Shown here piece by piece: positions 7,575 to 16,514 of a stretch of DNA of 64,000 nt. Under the pieces are notes generated by a model. The model worked only from the letters and a program-made list of their open reading frames with translations. It did not search any database and was not told the origin of the DNA. How positions within the stretch are numbered: position 1 is the first letter of the stretch; every line of letters starts with the position of its first letter. Origin of the DNA: Parvularcula sp039818345 (GTDB taxonomy: Bacteria > Pseudomonadota > Alphaproteobacteria > Caulobacterales > Parvularculaceae); the NCBI GenBank assembly GCA_039818345.1, contig JBCBUC010000001.1, positions 124,001 to 188,000 on the forward strand. Reading direction: 5' to 3'. Position numbers and translations under genes: made by a program.

Positions 7575-8126
7575 TTGTCGGGCGGTGTTGCTGCGGTCCG
7601 GCGGGACATGGATCTCTTTGGCGTCGTGATGCTGGCGTTTCTGCCGGCGGTTGGCGGCGGAACCTTGCGTGATCTGTTGCTCGATGAGCCGGTGTTTTGG
7701 CTGGCGGATTCTTGGATCCTGCTCTTCGCCGTGGCGGGCGGGATCGCCGCGTTTTTTGCCGCATCAGCCATTGACGCATGGAAGCCGCTTCGATGGGCGG
7801 ATGCTGCGGGCCTTGCTCTTTTCGCCGTGTCCGGCGCGGCAAAGACCTATGAGTTAGGCCACAACACCGTCGTTGTGCTGATGATGGGTCTCATCACGGC
7901 GACGTTTGGCGGCTTGTTGCGCGATGTGGTTGCCAATCGTGAGCCGCTTATCTTGAAGGAAGACATCTATGCCACCGCGGCGCTTTTTGGCGCGTTGGTC
8001 TTTGTGTTGCTGGTGTCGATGCCCGGGTTGGAAGCGGCAGCGTTTTTCGGGGCATGCGCAGCAGCCTTTACCCTGCGAGGGGCGGCAATCATTTTCGGCT
8101 GGGCGTTACCGAAGCCAAGGCGATAA
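7575..8126 (+). CDS. TRIC/UPF0126-family membrane protein (YadS-like)
   Basis: A trimeric intracellular cation channel (UPF0126) family member with repeated three-helix units; signatures are AVGGGTLRDLLL at 25-36 and TATFGGLLRDVVANREP in the second repeat. Inner-membrane, presumably a cation channel. The start is problematic: TTG 7575 is the first ATG/GTG/TTG in this frame after the stop at 7497, yet the family similarity (RAGTFVFALSGG) begins about eight codons upstream. Translation may begin at CTG 7539 or 7518 by coupling to the previous gene, which ends at 7513. Coordinates given are the conservative ones. Confidence 0.78.
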   Translation: MSGGVAAVRRDMDLFGVVMLAFLPAVGGGTLRDLLLDEPVFWLADSWILLFAVAGGIAAFFAASAIDAWKPLRWADAAGLALFAVSGAAKTYELGHNTVVVLMMGLITATFGGLLRDVVANREPLILKEDIYATAALFGALVFVLLVSMPGLEAAAFFGACAAAFTLRGAAIIFGWALPKPRR

Positions 8127-8426
8127 GTCGTCAAATGTCCCTGTGACGCCAGGGCCATTGTCAGTCTTTGCCCCTCCTAAGGTAAAAATTGGACCTGACT
8201 AGACCCGATTAGTCTCGACTTCTTTCATTTTACCGGACTTTGGGCGCCACTTCGCTGAATTCTGTCGTGAATTGTGGCGCGTTTCGAAAATCTGTCGTTT
8301 TTCGTCCGGGACGATCTGCCCTTATTGATCTTACATTTTTTTTCGAGAGATGCGCATTTTTGCGAGGGATATGTCGTCCTAAGTGTACTTTATGGTACGA
8401 TTAGATCTCCATGGAGGGATCCAACG
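8127..8426. promoter_or_regulatory. upstream region of the AraC-type gene
   Basis: 300 bases without a gene. They hold the interrupted repeat GACTA (8197-8201) / TAGTC (8210-8214), and a GTAC-TTTATG-GTAC element near 8384-8397. A good Shine-Dalgarno, GGAGGG (8413-8418), serves the ATG at 8427. Either dyad could be an autoregulatory site, but nothing here is decisive. Confidence 0.35.
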
Positions 8427-9485
8427 ATGTCAGACGTATCGGCACTACGATCGAGTTTCGGACAGTCGGCAAGGTCAAGCTATATGTCCGGGTTGGTGGC
8501 CTATGCTGTGGGCCGGGGGCTTCCGCTTTCCGCGATCGAAGCGCGGACGGGAATGAAAGGGTACGACCTGTTCGATCCTAATGGATCGCATAGTGAAGAC
8601 TTTCCGGCCATGATTTGGCAATTGCTTGAGGCGCGTTTCCCGAATGAGGTGATTTCTCTCAGCATGGCGATGTCCGCCCCCTACACAATGTTCGGTGCAC
8701 TGTTCACAGGCGCAGAGTTTGCCAAGTCGCTGAGGGTGTCACTGACACGCATTGCCCGTAACCGCCTCCTTTACTCACCGACGATGGTCATGACGTTCTC
8801 GGAGCAAGGCGACGAGTACAAATTCACCTGCAATCATCCCCGTAACGCTTCAGAAGATGGTCGCGGGGCAGAGGTCGGTATGGGCCTCGTTGTGCGGTTT
8901 ATCCGTGAAGTGCTTGGACTAGAGGAAGCGGTGAAACGCATGGAGCTGACCAACAGGCCCCATGGTCCTCTCCATCACTACCAGTCGTTCTTCCGTGTTC
9001 CCATTCGGTTTCAGCAAGATGAACCCGCCGTGATCTTGCATCGGGCAAGCTTGGATAAGCCATTACGACAGGCTGATGTTGAGCTTTTCACCTTTATTGA
9101 ACGCTATTTCGAAGAAGGTTTGCGGCTTGCAGACCGCGATGGATTACCGATTGAGGTCCAACGCTTGCGCGAGGGAATTCTCCAGAACGCGTCGCGCGGT
9201 GAATTCAGTGCGGCGGCGGCGGCGAGCGGTGTGAACATGAGCCTCCGTGCGGCTCAACGCCTCGCCGCGCAACACGGAACGTCGCTTCATGATCTGATCA
9301 CGGATGTGAGGCGCGCCGCTGCAGAAAAATACCTCAGTAACCGCGAGATCGACACCGAAACCGTTGCTGCGCTGACGGGTTACTCCGAAGCGCGCGCGTT
9401 TCGCCGGGCCTTCAAACGATGGACGGGTCTGACGCCATCGGAATATCGCCGCGGCATGCCGCCTTCTGCTGACGATCATGCTTAA
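8427..9485 (+). CDS. AraC-family transcriptional regulator
   Basis: A 352-residue regulator with an N-terminal ligand-sensing part of the Arabinose_bd/OruR type (about 20-210; PNEVISLSMAMSAPYTMFG, NHPRN) and a C-terminal double HTH of the AraC class (about 250-350). The second HTH is clear: TVAALTGYSEARAFRRAFK followed by RWTGLTPSEYRRG. The first has NASRGEFSAAAAASGVNMSL. ATG 8427 is chosen over earlier in-frame starts because of the GGAGGG 8 bases before it. It stands alone ahead of rnpB, so its target is not evident; members with this sensor often control lipid or amino-acid catabolism. Confidence 0.9.
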   Translation: MSDVSALRSSFGQSARSSYMSGLVAYAVGRGLPLSAIEARTGMKGYDLFDPNGSHSEDFPAMIWQLLEARFPNEVISLSMAMSAPYTMFGALFTGAEFAKSLRVSLTRIARNRLLYSPTMVMTFSEQGDEYKFTCNHPRNASEDGRGAEVGMGLVVRFIREVLGLEEAVKRMELTNRPHGPLHHYQSFFRVPIRFQQDEPAVILHRASLDKPLRQADVELFTFIERYFEEGLRLADRDGLPIEVQRLREGILQNASRGEFSAAAAASGVNMSLRAAQRLAAQHGTSLHDLITDVRRAAAEKYLSNREIDTETVAALTGYSEARAFRRAFKRWTGLTPSEYRRGMPPSADDHA

Positions 9486-9537
9486 CGCTGCGGTTTTTTT
9501 CCGTGGACAAGCAAGCCGATCGGTTTCATCTCGACCT

Positions 9538-9956
9538 GGTCAGGCGGCTAGACGACCGCGTGGGCGTTCTTTTGCGCTCCCGAGGAAAGTCCGGGCTCCC
9601 TGGCGGCAGGGTGCCGGGTAACGCCCGGCCAGCGTGAGCTGAGGGAAAGCGCCACAGAGACCAGACCGCCCCTTTCGAGGGGTCAGGGTGAAAAGGTGCG
9701 GTAAGAGCGCACCGCCGAGCCGGCAACGGCCTCGGGTCAAGGCAAGCCCCACCCGGAGCAAGACCGAATAGGGACGGCGTGCGCGTTCTCTTGGGTCCTT
9801 TGAGGCCACATGAACGTCGCAGGCCCGCCGCCAGGCTGAGCCGTCCGGGTTGGTTGCAGGAGCGAGTGCGCAAGCGCTCGCCATGAGATGAATGGTCGTC
9901 CGAAAGGGTTCGTTCGCGGACCCTGGGACAGAACCCGGCTTACAGGCCGCCTGGCA
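9538..9956 (+). ncRNA. rnpB: RNase P RNA, bacterial type A
   Basis: All the universally conserved blocks occur in order: GAGGAAAGTCCGGGCTCC (9582-9599), GGGTGCCGGGTAACGCCCGG (9609-9628), AGGGTGAAAAGGTGCGGTAA (from 9685), the AGAGCGCACCG that closes the hairpin, ACCCGGAGCAAGACCGAATA (from 9751) and ACAGAACCCGGCTTACAG (9928-9945). The outer helix P1 is CAGGCGGC (9541-9548) with GCCGCCTG (9946-9953). This is the catalytic RNA that matures tRNA 5' ends. It lies on the same strand just before mraZ, an arrangement common in Alphaproteobacteria. The ends are good to a few bases. Confidence 0.96.
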
Positions 9957-10059
9957 CTTTTCCCCAACCGCGAACACCTTCACAGCGTTAACCTTCGTTG
10001 CGTTTTCGTTAGCGTGATCAACTGTCGGTACCTGCTCAAATCTTCACAGAGCTTTGAAA

Positions 10060-10094
10060 GCCCATTGTTTCCCATGATGACCCATGATATCCCA
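10060..10094 (-). promoter_or_regulatory. predicted MraZ operator: four TGGGN boxes
   Basis: CCCA occurs at 10061, 10071, 10081 and 10091, an exact 10-bp period. Read on the minus strand this is TGGGA-N5-TGGGT-N5-TGGGA-N5-TGGGC, ending 41 bases before the mraZ ATG. MraZ of Escherichia coli is known to bind TGGGN repeats spaced by 5 bases before its own gene and to repress the dcw operon. The match in unit, spacing and place makes autoregulation of this cluster by the adjacent mraZ very likely. The boxes lie on the strand opposite to the gene, which is worth comparing with other clades. Confidence 0.85.
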
Positions 10095-10135
10095 GATTTG
10101 ACCAATCTAGACCGACAAGAGGTGCGGCGGATCCC

Positions 10136-10654
10136 ATGAATGCCGCGACGGACAATCAGGCCTCTCAAGAGGTGCAAGCGAGCCCCGCCCGGTTCACCGG
10201 TCGGTACGCGGGCAAGATTGATGCGAAGGGCCGCATCGTCGTGCCGCCGGAATTTCGGCAGCGCCTCCAAAACAATGAGATTTTCGTCTTTCCTCATTTC
10301 GATGAGCCGCTTCTTCAGTGCGGTGACGATCAGCTGGTCAACGATTTGCTCTCAGCCCTCGGTGGGCTTGATGAATTCGACGAGGACCGTGCGATCTTAG
10401 AAGAGGAAATCACCGGCGGGGTGATGCGTCTCGGGATCGATGACACCGGCCGCACCAGCCTACCCAAATCGCTTGGTGAACACGCAGCGCTCGAGGGCGC
10501 GTTGGGGTTTGCGGGCAGGGGGCAACATTTTGTTCTAGGAACCGCGGCTTATCTCGATCAGCGCCGTGATATCGCGCGTGCGGCTGCTACCAAGCACCGT
10601 GAAACGCTCCGTGCCCGTATGTTGCCCTCCGTCCGATCACGGAGGTCGTCATGA
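10136..10654 (+). CDS. mraZ: transcriptional regulator MraZ
   Basis: A 172-residue MraZ with two AbrB-like (SpoVT-type) DNA-binding half-domains: DAKGRIVVPPEFRQRL at 29-44 and DDTGRTSLPKSLGEHA at about 101-116. The extra 17 residues at the N-terminus and the basic tail (RSRRSS) are longer than in E. coli MraZ (152 residues). It opens the dcw operon, and its 3' end overlaps rsmH by 4 bases. Its probable operator lies at 10060-10094. Confidence 0.95.
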   Translation: MNAATDNQASQEVQASPARFTGRYAGKIDAKGRIVVPPEFRQRLQNNEIFVFPHFDEPLLQCGDDQLVNDLLSALGGLDEFDEDRAILEEEITGGVMRLGIDDTGRTSLPKSLGEHAALEGALGFAGRGQHFVLGTAAYLDQRRDIARAAATKHRETLRARMLPSVRSRRSS

Positions 10655-11640
10655 GCGATCATGTTCCCGTGATGCTCCCCGAAGTGCTCGAAGCCTTGCA
10701 GCCGCAGGCGGGGCACGCGGTTGTCGACGGCACTTTTGGTGCTGGCGGCTACACCGCCGCGATCCTTGAAACCGGCGCGCATGTCATCGCTTTTGATCGG
10801 GACCCAAAAGCGATTGCTGAAGGGCGAAAGCGCTTTGCTGACCACGCTCAGCTGCGCTTGACCGAGGCCCCTTTTGATACGCTTGATCAAGAGGTTGAGC
10901 CTGGCAGCGTCGATGGCGCTGTTTTTGATCTTGGTGTGTCCTCGATGCAGCTTGACCAGTCCGAGCGCGGCTTTTCCTTCATGCGCGATGGACCACTCGA
11001 TATGCGCATGGGTCAGGGCGCGTCGGCGGAAGAGCTCGTCAACACAGCAGAGCAGGCCGACCTTAAGACCATTCTTTGGCAGTATGGTGAAGAAAAGCGA
11101 TCGGGCTCGCTTGCCGCCGCAATCGTCCGAGAACGGCAAAAGGCACCGATCAAGACCACGGGAAGCCTTGCCGCGATCGCTGGTGTCCAGCGGGCTAAGG
11201 ATAAGATTCATCCGGCGACCCGCATGTTCCAAGCCATTCGTATCTTCGTCAATGATGAACTAGGTCAGCTCGTCAGAGCCCTGATGGCAGCCGAACGGGT
11301 GTTAAAGGAAGGCGGTCGTTTGGTCGTTGTCACCTTCCACTCCCTCGAAGATCGCATCGTAAAACGCTTTTTCTCGATGGCATCGGGCGGCGAGGGCGGA
11401 GCGTCTCGCCATCAACCCGAGATTATGCGCGACGCGCCAAGTCTTGAGCTTATTTCTCGACGGGCGATTGCCGCTAGCGATGACGAAGCCGCGATCAACC
11501 CCCGCGCGCGCTCCGCTAAATTGCGCGCTGCGATTCGTACATCGGCGCCGGTGACCAATTGGACCGATGACCGCCTTCAGCGCCTTGGTGCGCCATCCCT
11601 CGTTTTTTCGTCCCTTCAACGTCAGTGGAGCTCATCATGA
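10651..11640 (+). CDS. rsmH: 16S rRNA (cytosine-1402-N4)-methyltransferase
   Basis: A 329-residue AdoMet-dependent methyltransferase that modifies C1402 of 16S rRNA at N4. Seen: HVPVMLPEVLEAL at the N-terminus, AdoMet loop VDGTFGAGGYT at about 25-35, FDRDP, DGAVFDLGVSS, and the family hallmarks GERGFSFM-like SERGFSFMRDGPLDMRM and HPATRMFQAIRIFVNDEL, then VVTFHSLEDRIVK. Overlaps mraZ by ATGA (10651) and ftsL by ATGA (11637), so it is translated in step with both. Confidence 0.97.
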   Translation: MSDHVPVMLPEVLEALQPQAGHAVVDGTFGAGGYTAAILETGAHVIAFDRDPKAIAEGRKRFADHAQLRLTEAPFDTLDQEVEPGSVDGAVFDLGVSSMQLDQSERGFSFMRDGPLDMRMGQGASAEELVNTAEQADLKTILWQYGEEKRSGSLAAAIVRERQKAPIKTTGSLAAIAGVQRAKDKIHPATRMFQAIRIFVNDELGQLVRALMAAERVLKEGGRLVVVTFHSLEDRIVKRFFSMASGGEGGASRHQPEIMRDAPSLELISRRAIAASDDEAAINPRARSAKLRAAIRTSAPVTNWTDDRLQRLGAPSLVFSSLQRQWSSS

Positions 11641-11948
11641 TCCGTGTGCTTGCCCTTTGTGTTCTTGCCGTTTCGCTTTCTGCTAGCGCGATCTTCCGTT
11701 TGCATACGGAGACAGTGGTGAGGGCAGAAAGGCATGAACTTGCTCGGCTCGATCGCGAGCAGGGCCATATCGAATCCGAACTTGACCGTCTTCGCTTCGA
11801 GGTGGAGGTTTTAGCATCCGCGCCGCGCCTTCATGAGCTGACCGCTGATCGTTTACCGCTCACCCCTGGGAGCGTGCGCCAGACCGCGGATGGTGAAGGC
11901 CTCCGCGAGGTGCTCGATCCCGTTGCACGGTGGGAGCAAGAAAGATGA
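11637..11948 (+). CDS. ftsL: cell division protein FtsL
   Basis: A 103-residue bitopic membrane protein of the divisome. A single hydrophobic helix (about 2-20: IRVLALCVLAVSLSASAIF) is followed by a heptad-like periplasmic coiled coil (about 25-70) with many Glu/Arg/Leu, the region that in other bacteria pairs with FtsB and recruits FtsW-FtsI. ATG 11637 overlaps the rsmH stop (ATGA) and is preferred to GTG 11625. Assigned on position, size and topology, since FtsL sequences diverge quickly. Confidence 0.88.
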   Translation: MIRVLALCVLAVSLSASAIFRLHTETVVRAERHELARLDREQGHIESELDRLRFEVEVLASAPRLHELTADRLPLTPGSVRQTADGEGLREVLDPVARWEQER

Positions 11949-13681
11949 GCAGCACAGGCGCTGAGCGTTTTCAGGTTGAGATGCTCTTCGACGAAATCGC
12001 CAGTCAGCGGGCGGAGGACATTGAACCCACAACGTCCGATGACAGCATCAAACGTCGATTGATGCTGTGCGGTATCGGTCTGGCAGCGGCCTTTGGTCTT
12101 CTCGGTGTCAGGAGCATTGATCTTGCCCTCGATACACCGGCACCAAGCTACGATGTGGCCCGCGCGGCGGCGACGGCAGAGGCGAGCCGCCTGGAAGACA
12201 GCGAAGGCCGTGTGCTTGCCATCAATGTACCGGCCTATGGCCTCGCCATTCACGGCCGGGATGTGTGGGATCCTGAAGAGGCCGCGCTCGGTCTTGCCTC
12301 GATTTTCCCATCGGTTGATCCGGACAAGTTGCGGGTGATGCTATCGGCGGAGCAGCGGGTCGTGATTGATCGGGTGATCAATGACGGCGAGCGCGAGGCG
12401 GTCATGGCACTCGGGCTTCCTGGTCTCAGCTTTCCGCCAACCGAGCAGCGCGTCTATCCCCAGGGCAGGCTTTTTAGCCACGCTGTGGGCTATCAGATAC
12501 CCGGACGAGGCGGCGTGACCGGCCTAGAGGGTGCAGCCACACTGCGCGATCTCGAAGGGCCGCAAGCGACGACCCTGAACGTTACGGTCCAAACGATTTT
12601 GCTGAGTGAGCTTGAGCGGGCGATGCAACGTTTCAGCGCCAAGGCCGCTTGGGGGATTGTGATGAATGCCCGCGACGGTTCGGTCGCGGCGATGGCCAGT
12701 CTTCCTGACTTTGATCCAAACGTGCCAGGACAAAGCCCGGCTGCCGCGCGGCGAAACCGTCTCGTCTCGGACAATTATGAGCTTGGTTCAGCGCTCAAAG
12801 CCCTCACGGTTGCAGCGGCGCTTGAAACCGGTATCGCCGATCTCGACACCCAGGTTGACGTCCGTTCGCCGCTTGTCATTGGCGAGTGGGAGATCGAGGA
12901 TTACTCGATCAAGGAACCGATGATGTCGGTCGAGCGCGTGCTGGCGACCTCCTCCAATATCGGCACCGGCCAATTGGCGCTTGCGCTTGGTTCGGATCGC
13001 TTTGTTGAGATTTTGGCGCGCTTTGGGCTGACCGATCGGCTGAAAACCGCGTTGCCGGAGGGCCGCACGCCTCTTTTGCCGCCGCGTTGGGGCGAAGCAG
13101 AAGTCGTCACGGCGTCTTATGGCCACGGTATCGCGGTATCGCCTTTGCACTTGACCGCTGCCTTCGCAGCCACGGTGAACGGCGGTCACTTGGTCAAACC
13201 GCGCTTCTTTCAAGATGATCCGATTGAAAAGGAAACGATCCTTCGTCCAGAAACCAGCGCTGCGATGCGGCGGGGCTTGCGATCCGTGATCACGAACGGA
13301 ACCGGCGGCAACGCCGAGGCCATGGGTTATTATGTGATCGGCAAAACGGCGACGGCTGATAAGCCGGTCCGAGGCGGCTATCTTGATGACGGCCCATTGC
13401 TTTCGAGTTTCATCGGTGCGTTCCCTGGCCATGACCCGGCTTACGTTTTGCTGATCTCTCTCGATGAGCCGCAGGGCACGGCGGACACCTATGGGTATGC
13501 CACCGCTGGATGGACGGCGGCACCGACGTTCCGCCGGGCTGTCGAGCGGCTTGCGCCTGTCTTAGGCGTGATGCCCGTCCGCGAGGATGAGGCGGCCGAC
13601 GGTTTTCTTGACCGCCAGCTTCCAACCATCGAGACTCCCGACAGCACGACGAACGGAGAGGCAGGCAGAGACGCCCGATGA
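11945..13681 (+). CDS. ftsI: septal transpeptidase PBP3 / FtsI (KTA variant)
   Basis: A 578-residue class B penicillin-binding protein that cross-links septal peptidoglycan. Layout: cytoplasmic N-terminus, one membrane helix (about 42-58), non-catalytic pedestal domain, then the transpeptidase domain. The active-site Ser is in YELGSALKALT (SxxK kept; the usual Pro of YEPGS is Leu). SSN is kept in ATSSNIGTG. The third motif, almost always KTG, is KTA here (GKTATADKP), with codon GCG. The FQ/LPGLE-like GLEG turn of the pedestal is present. Start ATG 11945 overlaps the ftsL stop; the 3' end overlaps murE by 4 bases. Confidence 0.93.
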   Translation: MSSTGAERFQVEMLFDEIASQRAEDIEPTTSDDSIKRRLMLCGIGLAAAFGLLGVRSIDLALDTPAPSYDVARAAATAEASRLEDSEGRVLAINVPAYGLAIHGRDVWDPEEAALGLASIFPSVDPDKLRVMLSAEQRVVIDRVINDGEREAVMALGLPGLSFPPTEQRVYPQGRLFSHAVGYQIPGRGGVTGLEGAATLRDLEGPQATTLNVTVQTILLSELERAMQRFSAKAAWGIVMNARDGSVAAMASLPDFDPNVPGQSPAAARRNRLVSDNYELGSALKALTVAAALETGIADLDTQVDVRSPLVIGEWEIEDYSIKEPMMSVERVLATSSNIGTGQLALALGSDRFVEILARFGLTDRLKTALPEGRTPLLPPRWGEAEVVTASYGHGIAVSPLHLTAAFAATVNGGHLVKPRFFQDDPIEKETILRPETSAAMRRGLRSVITNGTGGNAEAMGYYVIGKTATADKPVRGGYLDDGPLLSSFIGAFPGHDPAYVLLISLDEPQGTADTYGYATAGWTAAPTFRRAVERLAPVLGVMPVREDEAADGFLDRQLPTIETPDSTTNGEAGRDAR

Positions 13682-15126
13682 AACTCCAGGAAATGACAGC
13701 GCTTGCCCGGCGTCTGCCGGAGGTCGAGATCAAGGCGCTGACAGCCAACAGCCAACAAGTCCAAGCTGGGTCTCTTTTTGCCGCGCTTGAGGGTGTCCAC
13801 GTTGATGGGCGCCGGTTTATTCCTGATGCGGTGGAACGCGGGGCTGTGGCCGTGCTTGCCCGCCCGGGGACTGAGGCGCCTGTGCCTGTCATCGAAAGCG
13901 AGCAACCGCGCCTGACTTTGGCGCAGCTCGCCATGGCCTTCTACCCTGGGCAGCCACGGGTGATTGCTGGCGTGACGGGCACCAATGGGAAGACGTCGGT
14001 GGCGCGTTTCGCCAGCCAGCTCTGGACTGCGCTTGGGTGTTCTGCGGGAAGCATGGGTACCCTCGGTGCGTTTGCTCCGGGTTATGAGTATGCACTGAAA
14101 CACACCACACCTGATCCCGTGGAAGTGCACCAGGTGATTTCATCCATGGCAGGCATGGGCGCTACCCATCTTGCGATGGAGGTGTCGAGTCACGGTCTTT
14201 CGCAATACCGCGCCGATGGTGTGAATTTTAGCCTTGCAGCCTTCACCAACATCACGCGCGACCATTACGATTATCACCAGTCCCATGCGGCGTATTACGC
14301 GGCCAAACGGCGCTTGTTCACCCAGCTCCTTCCGCGTGGTGGGAGTGTGGTGATATGCAGTGATGGTCCTGGTGCCGATCAAGCCGTCGCGGATGCCAAA
14401 GCAGCGGGCCGACATCCTGTCACCGTTGGACGCAAAGGCGATCTTCTTCAATTGGTGTCGGTTGCTGCAACGGCCAGCGGACTTGATGTCGTTGTTCACG
14501 CGCTGGGTGAGACCTATCGGCTGGCCCTCCCGCTCGTCGGATCTTTCCAGGCAGACAATGCATTGGTTGCTGCGGGTCTTGTGATCGAAAGCGGTTATGA
14601 TCCAAAGGATGTGCTGCCTCAGCTCGAGACGATCTCTGCTGCGCCCGGACGGATGGAGCTCGCGGACGTCTTAACGACGGACACAGGCACGGCTGGGGTT
14701 TATGTTGACTACGCTCATACACCGGCTGCGGTTACCACGGTCCTTGAGGCCATCCGTCCCCATACCAAAGGGCGGGTTCATGTGATTATTGGCGCTGGGG
14801 GTGATCGGGACAAGGAGAAACGAGCCCAGATGGGCGCGGCCGCACACCAAGGCGCAGACGTCGTGATCATCACCGATGACAATCCCCGGTCTGAAGACCC
14901 GGCTGTCATTAGAAAGCAGGTCGCCGCCGGTGCGCCGGGCGCGAAGGTTATCGGCGATCGGCGTGAGGCGATTTTCGAGGCTGTTCAAGAACTTGCGGCC
15001 AATGACACGTTGGTGATCGCGGGCAAAGGTCACGAACGAGGCCAAACAATCGCCGGGGTGACCTATCCCTTTAGCGACGTGGATGTCGCCCGGGCCGCGG
15101 TCCAACACGAAAGGCTCAACGCATGA
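13678..15126 (+). CDS. murE: UDP-MurNAc-tripeptide synthetase, meso-DAP adding
   Basis: A 482-residue Mur ligase adding meso-diaminopimelate to UDP-MurNAc-L-Ala-D-Glu with ATP. The P-loop is GVTGTNGKTSV; the middle domain has HTTPDPVEVH, MEVSSHGL and NITRDHYDYH, with the AAKRRLF segment that holds the carbamylated Lys. The C-domain has VDYAHTP and the DNPR motif (TDDNPRSEDP), which is the known marker for meso-DAP rather than Lys. ATGA overlap with ftsI and with murF. Confidence 0.97.
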   Translation: MKLQEMTALARRLPEVEIKALTANSQQVQAGSLFAALEGVHVDGRRFIPDAVERGAVAVLARPGTEAPVPVIESEQPRLTLAQLAMAFYPGQPRVIAGVTGTNGKTSVARFASQLWTALGCSAGSMGTLGAFAPGYEYALKHTTPDPVEVHQVISSMAGMGATHLAMEVSSHGLSQYRADGVNFSLAAFTNITRDHYDYHQSHAAYYAAKRRLFTQLLPRGGSVVICSDGPGADQAVADAKAAGRHPVTVGRKGDLLQLVSVAATASGLDVVVHALGETYRLALPLVGSFQADNALVAAGLVIESGYDPKDVLPQLETISAAPGRMELADVLTTDTGTAGVYVDYAHTPAAVTTVLEAIRPHTKGRVHVIIGAGGDRDKEKRAQMGAAAHQGADVVIITDDNPRSEDPAVIRKQVAAGAPGAKVIGDRREAIFEAVQELAANDTLVIAGKGHERGQTIAGVTYPFSDVDVARAAVQHERLNA

Positions 15127-16514
15127 ACGCATCCCCCCTTTGGAAAGACTATCAAGTGGCTGCTGCGACGAGGGGGACGGCGCGGGGCGGAGGAGCTTGG
15201 ACAGCTTCTGGCTTATCAATTGACACGAGAACACTGCGGCCAGGGGACATATTTGTCGCCATCGAAGCTGAGCGTGATGGCCATGACTTCTTACCGCAAG
15301 CTTTTGAAGCTGGGGCATCCGCGGCCCTTGTGAGCCTACCCGTGGATGAAACATTCGGCCCACAGATCGTTGTCAAGCACACGCTAACAGCACTCGAAGC
15401 CTTGGCCGCTGCTGCGCGCGACCGGAATTTTGGCAAGCTGGTCGGCGTCACGGGAAGCGCTGGGAAGACCACCACCAAAGAGATGTTGCGGTTCGCCATG
15501 GCGCCTGCGGGCGAGGTCCATGCCGCGGACAAGAGCTTTAACAACCATCTTGGTGTCCCGCTGACCCTGGCTGCGCTTCCTGCCAGGGCATCAATCGGTG
15601 TTTTTGAGATGGGCATGAACCATGCCGGTGAGATTCGTGGCCTGACGACCCTGGTTCAGCCGCATATTGCAGTCATCACCACGATCGCCGCGGCCCATTT
15701 GGAGTTTCTAGGCTCTATGGAAGCCATTGCCGACGCCAAGGCAGAAATCGCGGAGGGCGTGCGCCGCGGCGGCGCTATCGTGCTGCCTGCGGATAATCCC
15801 TATATCGATCGTCTTATTCAGCGCAGCCGGGAGGCGGGTGCCGTGGCGATCACCACCTTTGGTGAAGCAGGCAAAGAGGCAAGGATCGAAGGCATTGAGA
15901 CGCTGTCTGAGGGGTTGACGGTGAAGGCGGATATTCTCGGCGAACCCATTTGTTTTCGCCTGCACGCCGAGGGCGCTCATATGGCGTCCAACGCCGTGGC
16001 AGCTTTGCTCGCCGCAGCCTTGGCCGATGTCGATATCAAACAGGCTGCTGAGGCGATTGAAGGGTTTCGTCCCGGCGGCGGTCGCGGTGCGACGGTGTCG
16101 CTGACCTTTGGCGATCTCTCCGTCGCAGTGATTGACGAGAGCTACAACGCCAACCCCGCTTCGATGCGGGCCACACTTTCGGTTTTAGCGAGCCGAAAGC
16201 CTCAAGGCCGAAAGATCGCGATCTTAGGAGAGATGCGGGAGCTAGGCCCCGACGCAGCCGCGCTCCATGCTGATCTCGCGAGCGATGCGGCGGCCGCCGC
16301 AGACCTCGTCTACACCGCCGGCCCGATGATGGAGCATCTTCGACAGGCGCTTCCGAGCGATAAACGCGGCGCGCACACGGACAACGCCGAGGATCTTCTT
16401 CAAGTTTTGTTAGAGAATCTCCAGGATGGCGACCTTCTGCTTTTCAAAGGGTCGAACGCCTCTAGGGTCGGCCCGCTTGTGGCGAGCCTCATTGAGGCTT
16501 CGAAGGGGAAGTAA
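15123..16514 (+). CDS. murF: UDP-MurNAc-tripeptide--D-Ala-D-Ala ligase
   Basis: A 463-residue Mur ligase that adds D-Ala-D-Ala, the last cytoplasmic step of the pentapeptide. Seen: SIDTRTLRPGDIFVA early, P-loop VTGSAGKTTTKEM, FEMGMNHAGEI, and in the C-domain VIDESYNANPASMRATL with ILGEMRELG. These are the usual MurF marks. It overlaps murE by 4 bases and mraY by 1 base. Length is typical. Confidence 0.96.
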   Translation: MNASPLWKDYQVAAATRGTARGGGAWTASGLSIDTRTLRPGDIFVAIEAERDGHDFLPQAFEAGASAALVSLPVDETFGPQIVVKHTLTALEALAAAARDRNFGKLVGVTGSAGKTTTKEMLRFAMAPAGEVHAADKSFNNHLGVPLTLAALPARASIGVFEMGMNHAGEIRGLTTLVQPHIAVITTIAAAHLEFLGSMEAIADAKAEIAEGVRRGGAIVLPADNPYIDRLIQRSREAGAVAITTFGEAGKEARIEGIETLSEGLTVKADILGEPICFRLHAEGAHMASNAVAALLAAALADVDIKQAAEAIEGFRPGGGRGATVSLTFGDLSVAVIDESYNANPASMRATLSVLASRKPQGRKIAILGEMRELGPDAAALHADLASDAAAAADLVYTAGPMMEHLRQALPSDKRGAHTDNAEDLLQVLLENLQDGDLLLFKGSNASRVGPLVASLIEASKGK

